Both the position numbers and the translations under genes were made by a program. DNA of 64,000 nucleotides from Acanthosepion esculentum (Eukaryota > Mollusca > Cephalopoda > Sepiida > Sepiidae). The stretch covers positions 95,047,951 to 95,111,950 of the forward strand of contig OZ038485.1 of assembly GCA_964036315.1 (NCBI GenBank). The letters are read 5' to 3'. Every line of letters begins with the position of its first letter. Position 1 is the first letter of the stretch. The notes beneath the pieces are model-generated. The model was not told the origin of the DNA and searched no databases. It saw nothing but the letters and a program-made list of their open reading frames with translations. Of this stretch, positions 44,310 through 56,956 are shown one piece after another.

Positions 44310-45670
44310 TAGTTACAACAGGATCACTAAAAATGAAGAAGAACAAGAAAAAATAAATTGTTGTCGCTAGAGTGGAAGAAAAATAAATACAAAATCAGCA
44401 AAAATATATAATTAAAGAAAGTTGCATAAAATGTCGTTGGTATCCGCTACCCAAGTTTTTGTTGTCGTGATTCCAAACAAACAAACAATAACAAAAGCAC
44501 ATCTTTAAATGAAACATAAAAAGGGTTATTTTCTGAAGGAAAAGTAGAAGCAGTTGAAATAACATTTATATCTTCTTTTCAGTGATATGCAATAGCAATA
44601 AAATGTTCAATTTTCTTTGCAGTGAACTTTGTTTTATAAAGTAATTAAGTGTTTGTACTGCAAGGCGAGATGTGGGGACAGACTTACTTTATGACGATCA
44701 GCATAATGTATTCATGAGTGTATAGACAAAGGATTAGTCGGCAACTTCTGGCTTATGTTTTCCATTGTTTGCGTGTGTGCGCGTGCGTGTATACGCATGT
44801 GTCGATCAAACTGACCTCTGAAATTGTTTTGAACCTTGAGAAGCAGTAGGCGTCTATTTTTATATCCGTAAGAGGGATCCGAAATCTAATTTCTCATAGA
44901 GGTGTAAACTTTTTGAATACATGGTTTTCATTAGTTAGAAAATAATTTCACACTGGCTCGCGAAAATCTTTTTCTCGAATTTGCGGGAGTGGTGAAGGGA
45001 GTTATTGTTATTTTCTAAAGGGTACAAAAATAACATGTGGTAGATCTACAGCTATGTCCGCCAAGTATTTTGGCGGTATTTGCCCTAGTAATTATTGTTT
45101 ATCAAACAAACCTTTTGATGGGATTTTATTGGTTGAAAAATATATATAGGATTCAATGTCCATAATATAAAATATTTAAGAATAAGTGCAAAATGTACTA
45201 AAGGAAGTGGTTAGGTGCTCATCTGCACATGATTGGTCATGGGACTGATGATGATGATAATGATAATGATGATGAATATTATGGATTAAAATAGAACTAT
45301 TTAGTTATTATTTCATTCAGCAGACGGATGAATTAAAATAATTAAACATGATTAATCAATTAATTGATTGATTATCAACCGACTACCTGCCATTCATTTC
45401 CATTCTTGAGCTTTCAAAAAGTTTTTAAAACAACAAGGGAATAGAAACTTACTGGCAAGTGTCACAGGAATTACATGGTGGAATTTGAGTCAGAAATTAA
45501 CTGATTTGAATTTTGTAGTTTATCTCCACCCATTTCTAACTAAAATAAGTTATGCAAAGAGCTATGTTACTTGTTTCAGTCATTGAGTACCTAAGCTGAA
45601 ATCTTTTCTAAGCAGAATTAGTCAATTAGGCACATGACATCCTGATGCAGTAGTTAATCAAAATATAGCA
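44310..45670. other. No recognisable gene
   Basis: AT-rich non-coding DNA with a short (GAT)n run near 45248-45275. Confidence 0.5.
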
Positions 45671-45671
45671 A

Positions 45672-46640
45672 CAAATGATAAAAAGAGAAAAAGAAAGCAT
45701 GATAAAAAGACAAACGAACAAGTAAGCAAGAAAGATAACTCACTCGATGGCATCTTAAGAAAGAAAAAAAGACAAAAGAAAGATAAAGAAAAATAAAGAA
45801 AGAAAGGCTGAAAGAAACTCACTCGAGAACATTTCAAGAAATAAAAAATGGACAGAAAGATAAGGAAAAAGAAAGACCGAAAGGCAGAAAGAAAGAAAGA
45901 AGGAAAAGTTTAAAGAAAGAAAGAAAAATAACTCACTCAACTCACCATTTAAAGAAAGAAAAAGACGGACAGATAAAGAAAAAGAAAGAATGAAAGTAAG
46001 ATAACTCATTCGATGACATTTTAAGAAAGAAAAAGACAGACTGAAAGATAAAGAAAAAGAAGAAAGGAAGGCTGAAAGAAAAAGACAGCTGAAGGAAAAA
46101 TAAATAAAGAAAGAAAGAAAGAAAGAAAGACTGGAAAAAAGCTCACTCGATGCCAATCTTATGCAAAAAATAAACAGACATAAAGATAGAGAAAGAAAGA
46201 ATGAAAAACTGAAAGAAAGAAAGACGGAAAGAAAAAAGAAAGAAAGACGGAAAGAAAGCTCACTCATTGCGAGTGCCATTTTATGTCAAAAATAGACCGA
46301 CATAAAGATAGAGAGAAAGAAAGAACGAAAAGCTGAAAGAAGAAAGATGAAGAGAAAGAAAGACGGAAAGAAAGAATTATGCAAAGAAAATAAGAAAGAA
46401 AGGCGGAAAGAAAGTTCACTCAATGCCGTTTTAAGAAAGACAGAAAGACAGAGAGACAAAGAAAAAGAAGAAAGAAAGAAACATTAAGAAAAACATAAAC
46501 AAAAAGTCAAAGAAAAATTACATTAAAATAAAAAGAGATAAAAATTCAGTTGGAAAGGCAAAGAAAGAAAGACATAAAAAAGAAGGAAAGGACAACAGCA
46601 AAAGAAAGATAAAACAATGAGAAGGGAGAGAAAGAAAAAG
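45672..46640. repeat. Purine-rich (GAAA) minisatellite with punctuation motif
   Basis: About 970 bp of A/G on the plus strand. A motif of the form CTCACTCGATGCCATTTTAA recurs seven times (near 45738, 45818, 45930, 46005, 46140, 46258, 46412). A 174-codon Ser/Leu/Phe frame on the minus strand is the repeat read as protein. Confidence 0.9.
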
Positions 46641-46989
46641 AAAAAAAGTTTAGTCAAAACAAATTACAGTTTGTTTAGTATTCTAAACAAAAACAATCTG
46701 ATATTCTTTACGTAATACATTCTCTCGGTAAGTATTATATTGCGCACTGTTTTTGACTGGTCCTTGTCAAGGTCAACATTGAGTGCAACAGGTTTTTACA
46801 GCTATTACTGCCTGGCCGGTAGTGATGAGTAAGTGTGTAGTGGAAAGTTTGGTGGTTACCATATTTAATGGTGTTGACAACCCAAATCAATCCACACAAT
46901 TTTTTTACTCTACGAATATGTTAAGCAAAATGCAAAAAAAAACAAACAAAACAAAAAACAAGAAAAATTTGTGATTGAAGACAAAAGAT

Positions 46990-47960
46990 AAATATTTGAA
47001 TAACAAGTAATTTTCAATGTATTTTTTTTGTAATGAAAATATTTTATAAAAATATAGTCGATTTTTTTTAAGGTGAAATCTTGTTAGTTTAATTTATGTT
47101 GAACTCAAGTTTGGTGAAAGATTAAATTTTGTTAATGAGTTTTAATTCGAAAGGTCGTTTGTTAGAATCGGTTATTGAAGATTCTGTAAATTAATTGCAA
47201 GAGAAAAAATTTACTGTTCATGTAAGTAGTAAATGTTTATAAAGTTGAATGCAATTTGTTATCAAAGAAGTTATCTACCTTTGATTGTTTTGTGGAATAC
47301 AGTGTAACCCGGATATAAGAGACCCGGATATAAGATAAACCCGAATATAAGAGAGATCGTCTCTGGTCCCAAATTAAAGCCATACTTACCTAAACAAAAT
47401 AGACAAAACCTGGTTATAAGAGATTTTTTCTCCGGTCCCGACAACTCTCTTATATCCGAGTTACACTGTAGAATGTTCTCAAATGTAGAAAATATGTTGA
47501 TTTGTTAGCAGGAATTTGTTTAACTTCTTTGGAAAGGAATTTGGTGAGTGAATAAGAATAAAGTTCACTGATAAGTTTTGATGAGTGAGTGTCAATATCG
47601 TTAAGTTGTATAATGTTCGTATGAATGAAAAAATTTAAAGTTGTGTGACGTGAAGTTTATTTACAATTCGATTGATGTCACAATTCTCACTGGCGAGTGT
47701 GAATGATTTTCTATTTGTATTTGCTTCGGGGGGCTCACGGAGACTTGGTGCAAACTTGGATTTTAGTCACGAGCTGTAAAAATTAGTTAAGCGTGGGTGG
47801 ATAGTCACGCCTACTTGTATATTTATTAACCAATGAGGGCTCGAGATTTTTTTGAAAGTGTATGAAGTTGAATGTGTTCTGTGATCCACTTTTTGCACAG
47901 ATTCGACCCAAATATTTTGGGTATTGGAATAATGTAGAATTTGGGTTCTACAAGTGCGTC
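46990..47960. other. LTR-like repeat related to the insert in gypsy C
   Basis: 47690-47920 shares GGGGGCTCACGGAG-type, CACGCCTACTTGT, TTATTAACCAATGAG and TTTTTGCACAGATTCGA with 42225-42440. A MITE is inserted at 47300-47468. The ends could not be fixed. Confidence 0.45.
47300..47468. mobile_element. MITE with TATAAGAGA repeats, copy 2
   Basis: 169 bp with the same termini and TA flanks as 44138-44309. The internal third differs (AAATTAAAGCCATACTTACC). Confidence 0.85.
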
Positions 47961-48254
47961 AAATAAAATTCTTTACTTAATAACCATTATAAGAAATGCT
48001 AATTGCAAAATAAAATTTTAATGCTTTCTAAATTTTGATGGTGCAAAATTAATTAAACTGAAGTAGGAATGGTTTTGTTTATGCTTACAATTAAAAGAAA
48101 TATCCCCAAATAAGCGATCTATAATGGTGTATTTACATTTACTGGGAACACACTCCCTGCACTAGGATAGAAAATACGCCAAGTTTTAGAGTCTTTTTAG
48201 CGGCGTATCAACACTTTATGGGCCATTTAATGCTGAAATTTAATTTTCTTGGGA

Positions 48255-48450
48255 GCATTAGAAATTTCTTTTACATAAAAATGTATTACTGATAATTTCA
48301 TTTTCAAAAATTGTATTACTGGTAATTTTTTTTATATAAAATTGAATTGCTGGTAACTTTAATTTTTTAACAAGAATGTATTGCTAGTAATATTTTTTTT
48401 TTAAATGTACTGCTGGTAATATTTTTATTCATTGCTGGCAATGTTTTTGT
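48255..48450. repeat. Degenerate minisatellite (TGTATTGCTGGTAAT)
   Basis: About six spaced repeats of ATGTATTGCTGGTAATTTTT-like units with T-rich spacers. Confidence 0.65.
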
Positions 48451-48759
48451 TTTTTTTACTATGAGAATGTATTTTTATACTTTCATAGTGATTTGACGCT
48501 AGTTTTTGGGTTAGGTATTTGTCTATAGTTGGGACTCTAAGAAGTGCTACCACCCCAAGTCAGGGTGGATCTGAGAACGACAGCAATTAAGAAGTGATTT
48601 CACGCTCCTCAATACCTCCTCACCACCACGATCAGAGGCCTTGCTGTCGGATGTAGTTAATCGTCACACCCAGCACGGAAATGCGCTAAGCAAGAACACA
48701 AAAATAGAACAGTAAGAGTAAGAGAAGGATGTGTTTTCCAACTGGATCTATACGGCAGT

Positions 48760-49740
48760 GTTAATGGTAATGTTAGCTGTTTCCTTATAAGGAAACATTT
48801 GGCATTCATTGACCGAGCATCCAGTACTACCTTCAGTTGAAATTTATAAAAATTTTAACTTAAATTAATTTTTCAAGAAAATAGGTTTCTCAAGATCAAT
48901 CGCTGTTATTGCTCTTTCCAGTACTGATGGGCATGTAGAGGACCGAGGGGTGAAAATGTGAGGAGATATCTCTGGGTTATGATTTCCTGCTAGTCGGTCC
49001 AGCTACATAGGAATGTTGGACTTTAATGGAGTCCAAAGAAGATAAAGAAAACGAACAAGACCGATACATATATGCAAACAAATATATATTATGGGTAAAC
49101 AAATATATTAATACACGAAGACATGAAAGGTTACAGAGTGTTTGTATGGAGAAGTTATGTGTGTGTTTTGTGTTGAGTGTCCGTACGTACTTGTATTGTC
49201 CTTAGCGTGTTTCCAGAATATGGGAAGCGCTCTATGTGTGATAGGTCACATATTGGTGTAAGTAGAAAAAGAGAAAGTTTTATACCTCGCCTCCGCACGA
49301 GGTAGCGGCCCAAGGCCTGAGTCGAAAAAGAGATATTACCTCATCTCCCGCGAGATGGCCGCCCGAGGCCTAAGTCGGAAAAAAGAGGAAGAGGCGAATG
49401 GTCAACCAGTATTTATACTCGTGGGAGAGAGACCCCTGTTGAAGGATTAATGAAATGAGGAGGAGCTAACTCCGACAGGCATTTCCTTCCTAACCTTTTG
49501 AATGAAAGTAGTGTGAAACCTCATCACCATGATTATGTCATTATTTTCTCTTCGAGTTACAATGTGCTGTCCATTTTAGTTATCGCTGTTGTTGAAAGTC
49601 CTCAAGTGATGTACTTTCTGTTATCTAGTACAGTTCTTTGTTTGTAATTCTGTAGCTTCAGTCCACAATGTTTGAAGAAGGGCGGTCTTCGCCAAAATCC
49701 ACAGACTTTACTCACTCAAAGCCATCTTTAACGATTGATC
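48760..49740 (-). pseudogene. LINE family 3 fragment interrupted by a solo LTR
   Basis: 48760-48933 and 49478-49740 are colinear with 12775-13160 and 36960-37385. The 544-bp insertion between them is absent in those copies. Confidence 0.8.
48934..49477 (-). mobile_element. Solo LTR, copy 1 (minus)
   Basis: TGTAGAGGACCG...GAGCTAACTCCGACA, flanked by GGCA at 48930-48933 and 49478-49481. It matches 56469-56952 reversed. A TATA region (GTATTTATACTCG on plus, so TATAAATAC on minus) lies near its 5' part, as in a U3 promoter. Confidence 0.85.
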
Positions 49741-50059
49741 ATTGGCACCGTACATGTTACCCATATGATAGTAATTCATGGTAATTGTTTTGATGAGCTT
49801 TTCTCTTTGGTACCTTATGAGAAATAAGAGATATGATTATCTGCCTTTGGCCAATCAGATACCAGTTGCTGATTGGCGCGCTTTTCTACCACTTTTTGAA
49901 GAACACTCACTCTTAGTAAGAACTACCAAATGAACACTTGCAGAACCAGTCGGCTCTATACCGTTATCACCATCCGTAGATGGCGAAAACATCGACTCTT
50001 CTTCAGCAGATAAGTTTGGTTGTAGACACCATCAGTGTTTGCAAGGACTTATTTGTAAT

Positions 50060-50500
50060 ATTGTTTAATACAACTTGTATAAATCAGTCACGTTATATTC
50101 TTTATTTATTACAACGTCTGCATCCACCACGTGGGAATCTTATATGAGGCCCACTTCAATTCCCCATAACTTAAAATTTATGAATTTAAGTACAGTACTA
50201 GTTTGGCGGCAAGATTTCATCAATTTACAGTTGAAATGGCTAGATGTAACCATAGGTTCTATGTTAACAGTTTCTACTATCGCACTTCTCTCTTGTGGAA
50301 TTCTCTTTCGGCTTCTTGCTTCTCTGTTAACTTTGATCTTCAAACATTTACGGGTAATATCAATCGTTATCTTCCGTCTTCTTAATTCTTGTTCTTTTAT
50401 TGTTCTTTCTACTTAATAGTATATTTTTCTCATATTCAGTAACCCCTTGTGTCCTAGTGGTTTTATTCCCTTGCTTGAGGTGAAATGATTAAAAAAAATT
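50060..50500 (+). pseudogene. LINE 3' end, family 1
   Basis: Frame 50203-50385 holds F-Y-Y-R-T-S-L-L-W-N-S-L-S and C-F-S-V-N-F-D-L-Q. It ends CCTTGCTTGAGGTGAAATGA plus poly-A. Confidence 0.8.
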
Positions 50501-50709
50501 GAACTTATTTTCTATTAATGGTGACCTGTCAGCTGAATTATCACCACCCCCCCCAGCATAAGCATTGAATATAAAGCTTTGTGTAATCAATTATAATTGA
50601 CAGTCAACTGTTATCAAAGTCAACAGTTTGGTATTATTGTTACGTTACAGTTAATTGATATTTTTCAAAGGTAATTTCCAAATAGCTTTTATTAATAGAT
50701 TACTGTTAT

Positions 50710-50815
50710 ATAGGAATAACGTTTCGCTGCCGACACTGGAGTTTGAACACAGATCACCAGAGAGCAAACACGGGCGATCCCATTTTGAATAAGTAGATCA
50801 CGTGATGGTAAAGGA
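50710..50815 (+). repeat. Dispersed repeat shared with 610-745
   Basis: TATAGGAATAA(C/A)GTTTCGCTGCCGACAC and GCGATCCCATTTTGAATAAG match the reverse complement of 610-745. Function unknown. Confidence 0.55.
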
Positions 50816-50819
50816 AATG

Positions 50820-52140
50820 TATATATGGGAATTAGCGTGCGTCTAAGTGATCACTATACACATTGCTAATTGGATCACTATTTGGTGGTTACTTTTCGAG
50901 CGAGTATTATTAGTGCGAGTGTTATTCGAAGGTGTCTGACGCCAGTACTGTTCAACGGCGTAACTATAGTTGTATCTGCGATTACAAAGTCTTTCTTCAA
51001 CGAGCATTACAAAAGTGACAACAAGTATTCGTTGACATCACAAAAGTGACAACGAGTGTTCGTTGACATCACAAAAAGTACTTATTCCTTATCTGATATA
51101 GGCAGTAACGTAGCTAGAGGTAGAGGACGTCCGCCCTGAGTGACACTTTTACGGGGGTGTGGGGTAGACACGTCTTGGTTGCTATCAGATAAATTTCAGT
51201 AATTTCCCTTAATAGAAGTTTGACGCTATGTGTTTCTCTATTTTTCGCCTGTTGGGTCTGTTATATATATGTAGAGAAAAATGTGTGCGAAAAGCGGAAA
51301 AAAGAAATAAACTTTAAACGCAGCTCTACAAATTCAAATAATTCTATTATTGTCTATAGAAATAATCTTTGTTTTCTTTCAAGTTGAAAGAAGCAGGTTA
51401 CCATGTTCTCGCAAACAAAGTCCAACAAAAAATGCTTTTCTTTTTATAAAACGAAGAGTTGAATTGCATTATTAGTATAAGTGAAATGATGTAGGTGACT
51501 ACTTTATGTGAAAATTTCGTATTTACGTTATTTTAATTATACCTGTAATTTCCAGCAGGCAACCAATGAGCGCTATATTGTTACTATTGCTAAAATTCAC
51601 TTTGTTTATATATCTCGCTCGTACGTTTTTCATGTTGTATGAAATGTTTTAAAAAAGAGAATATATTTGCAAGTACGTACATAACTCAATAAATTATACG
51701 AAAGGTGAGTAATCAGTATTCGGTTTATACTGAAAAAATGTTTCTTTTTAATTTACGCAACGCTATTTATGAGAAAAAATCGGATCACAGGAAGTTAAAA
51801 GTTAGATTTACTAAACTCAGAAGTTTATTGATTAATAAATATATTTCCCAATTTTTCATTTCTATTTTTAGGAGGGATGAAATTGTTAATCATGAGCCTT
51901 CAAATTTTTGAAGAATGGCGTCTGCTTTTTGAAAGTTTGAACGGCGTTTGAGATAACGTCGTTAGTTGGCTAATAAATGCTAATGTGGAAATTTGAATTT
52001 GAAGCGCATGTGAGCCTACATTTGCACAAAAACGAGTTGATGTCTCTGTGAGCCTATTTTTGCACAGGATTGAGACTTTAATGATATTACTTAAATATTT
52101 TGAATTTTTTCTACAATTTTTAACGGGGTTATACACTCAC
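50820..52140. other. Non-coding, LTR-like right end
   Basis: 51880-52090 contains two TGTGAGCCTA-like units with TTTGCACA(A/G), recalling 42225-42440. The rest shows nothing recognisable; direct repeats ATCACAAAAGTGACAACGAG occur at 50999-51075. Confidence 0.4.
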
Positions 52141-52159
52141 AGATAGATATAGATATGTC

Positions 52160-54535
52160 TCCTTCTTTATGTGCCGTGTCCCTTCAGGGCATAGGCGATC
52201 ATGGCTCTCCGCAATTTCTTCTCCTTTGCAGCATTAAATAAATTTTGTCTTTTCTTTATTTTAAAACCCTGTTCCGTCATCCATTTTCTCAAGCTTGTCA
52301 AGTATATTATGCGTTGTTTTCCTCTGCCTTTCTTGCCCTCAATCTGTCCTTTGAGTAACAGATTTTCCAAGCCCTCCTTCCTCATTATGTGCTCCAGAAA
52401 TTTCAACTGTCTCTTCCTGTTAAGTATAAGTTTTCTTTTTGTTTCCGTTTTCTCTAAAGCCTCGTCGTTGCTCATATGCTCGGTCCATGGTATCCTCTGC
52501 ATCTTTTTGCAGAACCACATTTCTGTTGCTTCAAGTCTCTTCTTCACCCTTAAAGAAATTGTCCGGCATTCACTGTGCCATACAGCAAGAAAGATATCAC
52601 GTAACTGTTGAGTACTCTTTTCTTTGTTTCTAACCAGGTTTTTTTCCATCTCGTAATACTCTGCTTAGCTTTTGGAAGGCATCTTTGGCTATTCCAATGC
52701 GTCTTCGGATTTCAGTGTCGTATTTTCCTGTTAGAAAAATTCCCAGATATTTAATTTTTTGTGGTTGGTTGATTTAGGTACCTCTGATTTGTAATTTGTA
52801 TTTTGGGATCATTCTTTTGCTAATAGCCATGCATTCTGTCTTCTTGCATATTAGGTTTAGTCCTTTCTTCTCGCTTTCATTCACTACTTTTTGTAGGAGT
52901 TTTGTAGCTTTTTCCAGGTATCTGCTATCAGCACCGTGTCATCTGCATATCTTATGCTGTTAAAATTGTGGTTGATCCTGCGGCTGATCCTCGTAGGATA
53001 TCCAATTCTCTCGGAATTACCTCGCTGTATAGGTTGAATAAATCCAGTGAGAAGATACATCCTTGTCTTAAACCCTTTCTGTGTTTGCATATCTGTTGAA
53101 CTCATTTTCTATCCGTATGCAGATGGTTTGTGCCGGTATAGGCTCTTGATTATTGTAATGGCCTTCCCAAATAGGTCAAGATTTCTGAGTATTTCCAATA
53201 GTTCTTTGTGGTGTACTTTATCAAATGCCTTTGCGTCATCTATAAAACACAGGGACACGTCCTGCTGCATTTGTAGTTGATCTTTCTGATAACATTCTGA
53301 GCATAAATATCGCGTTCCTTGTTCCAGTGTCTTTAACGAACCCGCACTGTTCTACTTTGCGCTCTATTCATCAGATGATGAGTTTCGTTATATGGCTCAT
53401 TAGGCTGATTGTCAAATGGGGTTACCATTCGTTTACCCCTGGCTTCTTAGGCAGTGCTATGAAAATGGATCTACTTAAGTCTTCCGCTATATCGCCAATG
53501 TTGTAGATTTCATTTATTATTTCTGTAATCTTGTCTATGCCGAAATCATCTAAGGCTGCCAGTATATCTATTACAGTTCTGTCTGGCCCTGCCACTTTAT
53601 TTCTGTTCAATTTGGCCAGTGCTGCTTATACTTTGGTTTTTAATATTTCCGTTTAATCGATATTTCTGTGTATTAGCGGTTGTTCTCAATCGTCGTGGAA
53701 GATTTCTCCGACATATTCGTTCTATCTCTGAAATATTTTTCTTTCTCTATCATCATTCCGTCATTGGATTTTATGCAGCCTCCTGACGAGCAAGTCTTTT
53801 GTCAGGCTAGTTCTCTTATTTTTCTATGCCTATCTGCTTTATCTGTGATACTCATTCTTACTATTTCTGCACATTTTTTGTTGAACCATTCCTCTTTAGC
53901 CTGTCTGCATTTGTTGCTTTTTTTTTCTTTGTGTAGTGGTTTATATTCTGTTCCATGATTGGCCTTGTTTTTTGTCTCCTTTTCATCAGGCCGAGAATCT
54001 CATCTGTCATTCATTCATATTTTTCTTTGTCTATTTTTCTTTGGGACTCATTTGCTGATGTCACTAAAGCTTTTTTTAGTGCGCCCCTCTCCGAATTTCC
54101 ATTTTCCTTTTTGTCCCTCGTATATGACTTTCATGCTGTCCATATATTTCTCCTTCAGATTTGGATCGTTCAAGAGTCTGTCGTATTGCAATATTGGGTG
54201 CTTCCTTAGGCTTCTTCACTCTAATTTTAGATATAACAGGGAGATGATCGCTTCCGCAGTCGGCACTTGGATTGGTTTTGCAGTGTACAATTGCATTCCT
54301 GAATCTCTTGTTGATATCTATGTAGTCGAATTGGCTTTTCGTTTCTCCTAGGCTTCTTCATGTCCATATTCGTCTAGGGCGTTCTTGAAACCAGTCACAG
54401 GTTCATTTGCCGTACACCATTGGTCCCGTTTTTCTCCTCGTTCATTGTGAGTTCCTAGTCCGAATTTTCCAACTATTTCACCCTCCCTCCCATTGCCTAC
54501 TTCAGCATTCATGTTCTCCCATGACAATTATAATT
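52160..54535 (-). pseudogene. LINE with endonuclease and reverse transcriptase (family 2)
   Basis: Longest LINE in the window, 5' end at the (AT)n near 54560. Reading on the minus strand: an endonuclease-type region (A-E-V-G-N-G-R-E-G-E near 54500, then N-E-R-G-E-K and a Q-I-D-Y-like zone), a connecting region with F-N-K-K-C near 53880, the RT start N-K-V-A-G-P-D (53600) with I-F-I-A-L-P-K-K-P-G, and the catalytic Y-A-D-D at 52949-52938. The C-terminal tail shared with other family 2 copies ends at A-L-K-G-H-G-T. Frequent stops and frameshifts. Copies with the reverse transcription machinery intact must exist elsewhere to explain the many tails. Confidence 0.85.
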
Positions 54536-54561
54536 TATTTTGATTGCCTTGGCGTTGTTTA

Positions 54562-54633
<72 letters not shown>
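54562..54633. repeat. (AT)n microsatellite
   Basis: AT tract of about 72 bp. Confidence 0.95.
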
Positions 54634-54638
<5 letters not shown>

Positions 54639-54639
54639 C

Positions 54640-55020
54640 GAGTCACTGTGCAATATTTTGTATTTGTGGTGGTGGGGGCGCAAACTCAAGGGTGGCACAC
54701 ATTCTTCTCCGGGCAGCATACACGATAGCTATGCCAGTCGGTATAAGCACGTGGCTGGGTGGTTAGAAACATTAGCATTCTGACCATAAGATCCAGGTTC
54801 AAATCAATTTGTTAATGAGGTGTCATCTTGATAATATCAGCTTGAGGAGACAATCTCAGCACGGGCCACGGTTGGGAAGTACCTGAAAACCACACCATGG
54901 ATTGACCTCTGCATTGTAAGTGAATTTGAGTAGACAAAACTGTTTGGAAACCATTTGTAGTCATGCTAGCACACACTCATAAGTCACCAAGAAGGGTTCC
55001 AGTGTAATGGGATTGTTCAA
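54640..55020 (+). repeat. tRNA-derived SINE, family S3
   Basis: GTGGCTGGGTGGTTAGAAAC (A-box) and GATCCAGGTTCAAATC (B-box), body with CTGAAAACCACACCATGG, matching 30131-30612 reversed. Confidence 0.8.
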
Positions 55021-55029
55021 CCATTGATC

Positions 55030-55480
55030 TATGTCCCATGACACTTTCAAACGTGGGCGTCATGGTCCTCCACAACTTCCTGTCCTTTGTAGTTCTTAGC
55101 GGCATTTATCTTTTTGTTGTCGCTCCTAATCCCTGTTTTGCCATCGATGTACACAAGCTCGTTAGGTAGGTAATTCTCTCCTTTCCTTTGTCCCTCTTGC
55201 CTTCAATATGTCCTGTGAGTGTCAAACTTTCTAAGCTCTCTTTTCTTATTATATGCCCTAGATATTCAACTATTTCTAATTCTAAGTATAAGTGTCCTTT
55301 TTGTTTCCATTTTCTCTAAATCTTTGTTGCTCATATGTTATGTTCATGGTATTCTCAGTATCCTTCTGTAGAACCACATTTCAGTTATCTCGTCTCTTTT
55401 TTTTATCTGCGAGGAGATTGTCCAGTATTCACTACTATGTAGGTGAACCGAGCTTCTTCAAATATTTTGTAAATCAAGCC
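55030..55480 (-). pseudogene. LINE family 2 tail
   Basis: Plus strand GGTCCTCCACAACTTCCTGT and TTCTGTAGAACCACATTTC are complements of the shared tail. Several frameshifts. Confidence 0.75.
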
Positions 55481-56465
55481 ACTTCTCTTGCTGATAACCA
55501 TTTTATTTTTCTTAAGTCTCTCTTTGCGACGTCCTTAAAGTTATTTTTCTTGTTATCTTACCAATGTTTTCAATTTCTTTTTAATCGTTCTATAATCTCA
55601 GTTCAACTGAGCTAGCAACCCTAGTAGATTTTACCGTCACTCAAAATCTGACTGTTGCCTATTAATCTCTTTTAATTAAAAGTCAATTCTTGTTATACTA
55701 AAACCTGTTGTTTGCCTTCTTTTAGTAAACATGATTGTTCATGAAAATTTCTTATCTTCCCTATCATCTTATCAATCTATAACAAATAGCCTTCTCAATT
55801 ATAATCCCTTTGGCGACGGGGAGATTGATTTCTTGTATGCTGGGGTGCTGTCAAATAGTTTGGGGAACTAAAGGTGCAAAACAGCTTACTCGAAAAAATC
55901 AAAAAGGGGGACTATGAGAGATGTGTGAATTGTAACTTTCAACAGGAGGATAAGAGTTCAGTCCCGAGGTCAAGAAAAGGCAATCACAGAAACATGCCAC
56001 TAGATATAATGTCCATGAAGGTGGAAACTAAATACATGCTTTCTCAGAACAAGATTTGAAGACATTTCAGAACACAGTAGATACGTAAGGAAGGTCGGAG
56101 GGTACACGGTTTAAACATTAAAAAAGGACATTTGTCCAAATCAAGTACATACAGCGATCAAAATACCTCATCTAATAAAATTCAAACAAGGAATATTTGA
56201 CATCCGTCAGTTTCCGGAGTCTATAGAGTCTGCTAGGAAAGCTAGCTAATCGTTGTTACGTTTGTGTTTCACTCACAGGGCCTAACTGTTGTTTATACTG
56301 TGTTGCGGAAACGAAGAATGAGTAATCTGGAAGGCAGAACTTGTTGTTTCTGCTGAAGAGGTTAATTTCTTCTTCGGCTCAGCAAACGTAAATTCGAGGA
56401 AAAAGGAACACGTCATATTTGGGTAAATAAATATATAATTTATTTACATATATACAAAGCCAACA
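55480..56465. other. No recognisable gene
   Basis: AT-rich sequence with short frames that have no known domains. Confidence 0.5.
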
Positions 56466-56468
56466 TAC

Positions 56469-56545
56469 TGTCGCAGTTAGCTCCTCCTCAGTTCTTTAAT
56501 CCTTCAACAGGGGTCTCTCTCCCCTGGCTATAAATACTAGCTGAC

Positions 56546-56595
<50 letters not shown>

Positions 56596-56952
56596 CGACT
56601 TAGGCCTTGGGCCGCTACCTCGCGCGGAGGCGAGGTAAAATCTCTCTTTTTCCATTTAGGCTAATATGTGACCTCTCACAGATGCAGCGTTTCCCAAATT
56701 CTGGGAACGCGCTAAGAACAATACACGTACGTACGAACACTTACAACACACACACATAATTTCTCCATACAAACTTTATGTAACAGTCCATCTCTTTGTT
56801 TAACTTGTTTTGTTATTAATATATATTTGTTTACCCATGTATATCGGTTTTGTTTTAATTAAAGTCTGACATACTTATGTAGCTGAACCCGCCAGCAGGA
56901 AAGTTTAACCTTTTGATATCTCTTCACATCTTCACCCCCACGGTCCGCTACA
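56469..56952 (+). mobile_element. Solo LTR, copy 2 (plus)
   Basis: TGTCGCAGTTAGCTCC...GGTCCGCTACA, 484 bp, flanked by ATAC at 56465-56468 and 56953-56956. GGCTATAAATACTAGC is a TATA box; a (CT)n tract at 56550-56590 and a GCCGCTACCTCGCGCGG palindrome follow. Confidence 0.85.
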
Positions 56953-56956
56953 ATAC

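Noticed and set aside
45755..46279. 174-codon Ser/Leu/Phe frame, looking like a membrane protein
   Set aside because: It is the complement of the purine-rich minisatellite; composition follows the repeat and it spans several repeat units.
53680..54351. Plus-strand frames resembling membrane proteins
   Set aside because: Complement of the LINE endonuclease/RT region; hydrophobicity is a strand artefact.
54740..54815. Functional tRNA gene
   Set aside because: A and B boxes are present but no acceptor or anticodon stem forms; sequence continues into a shared SINE body.
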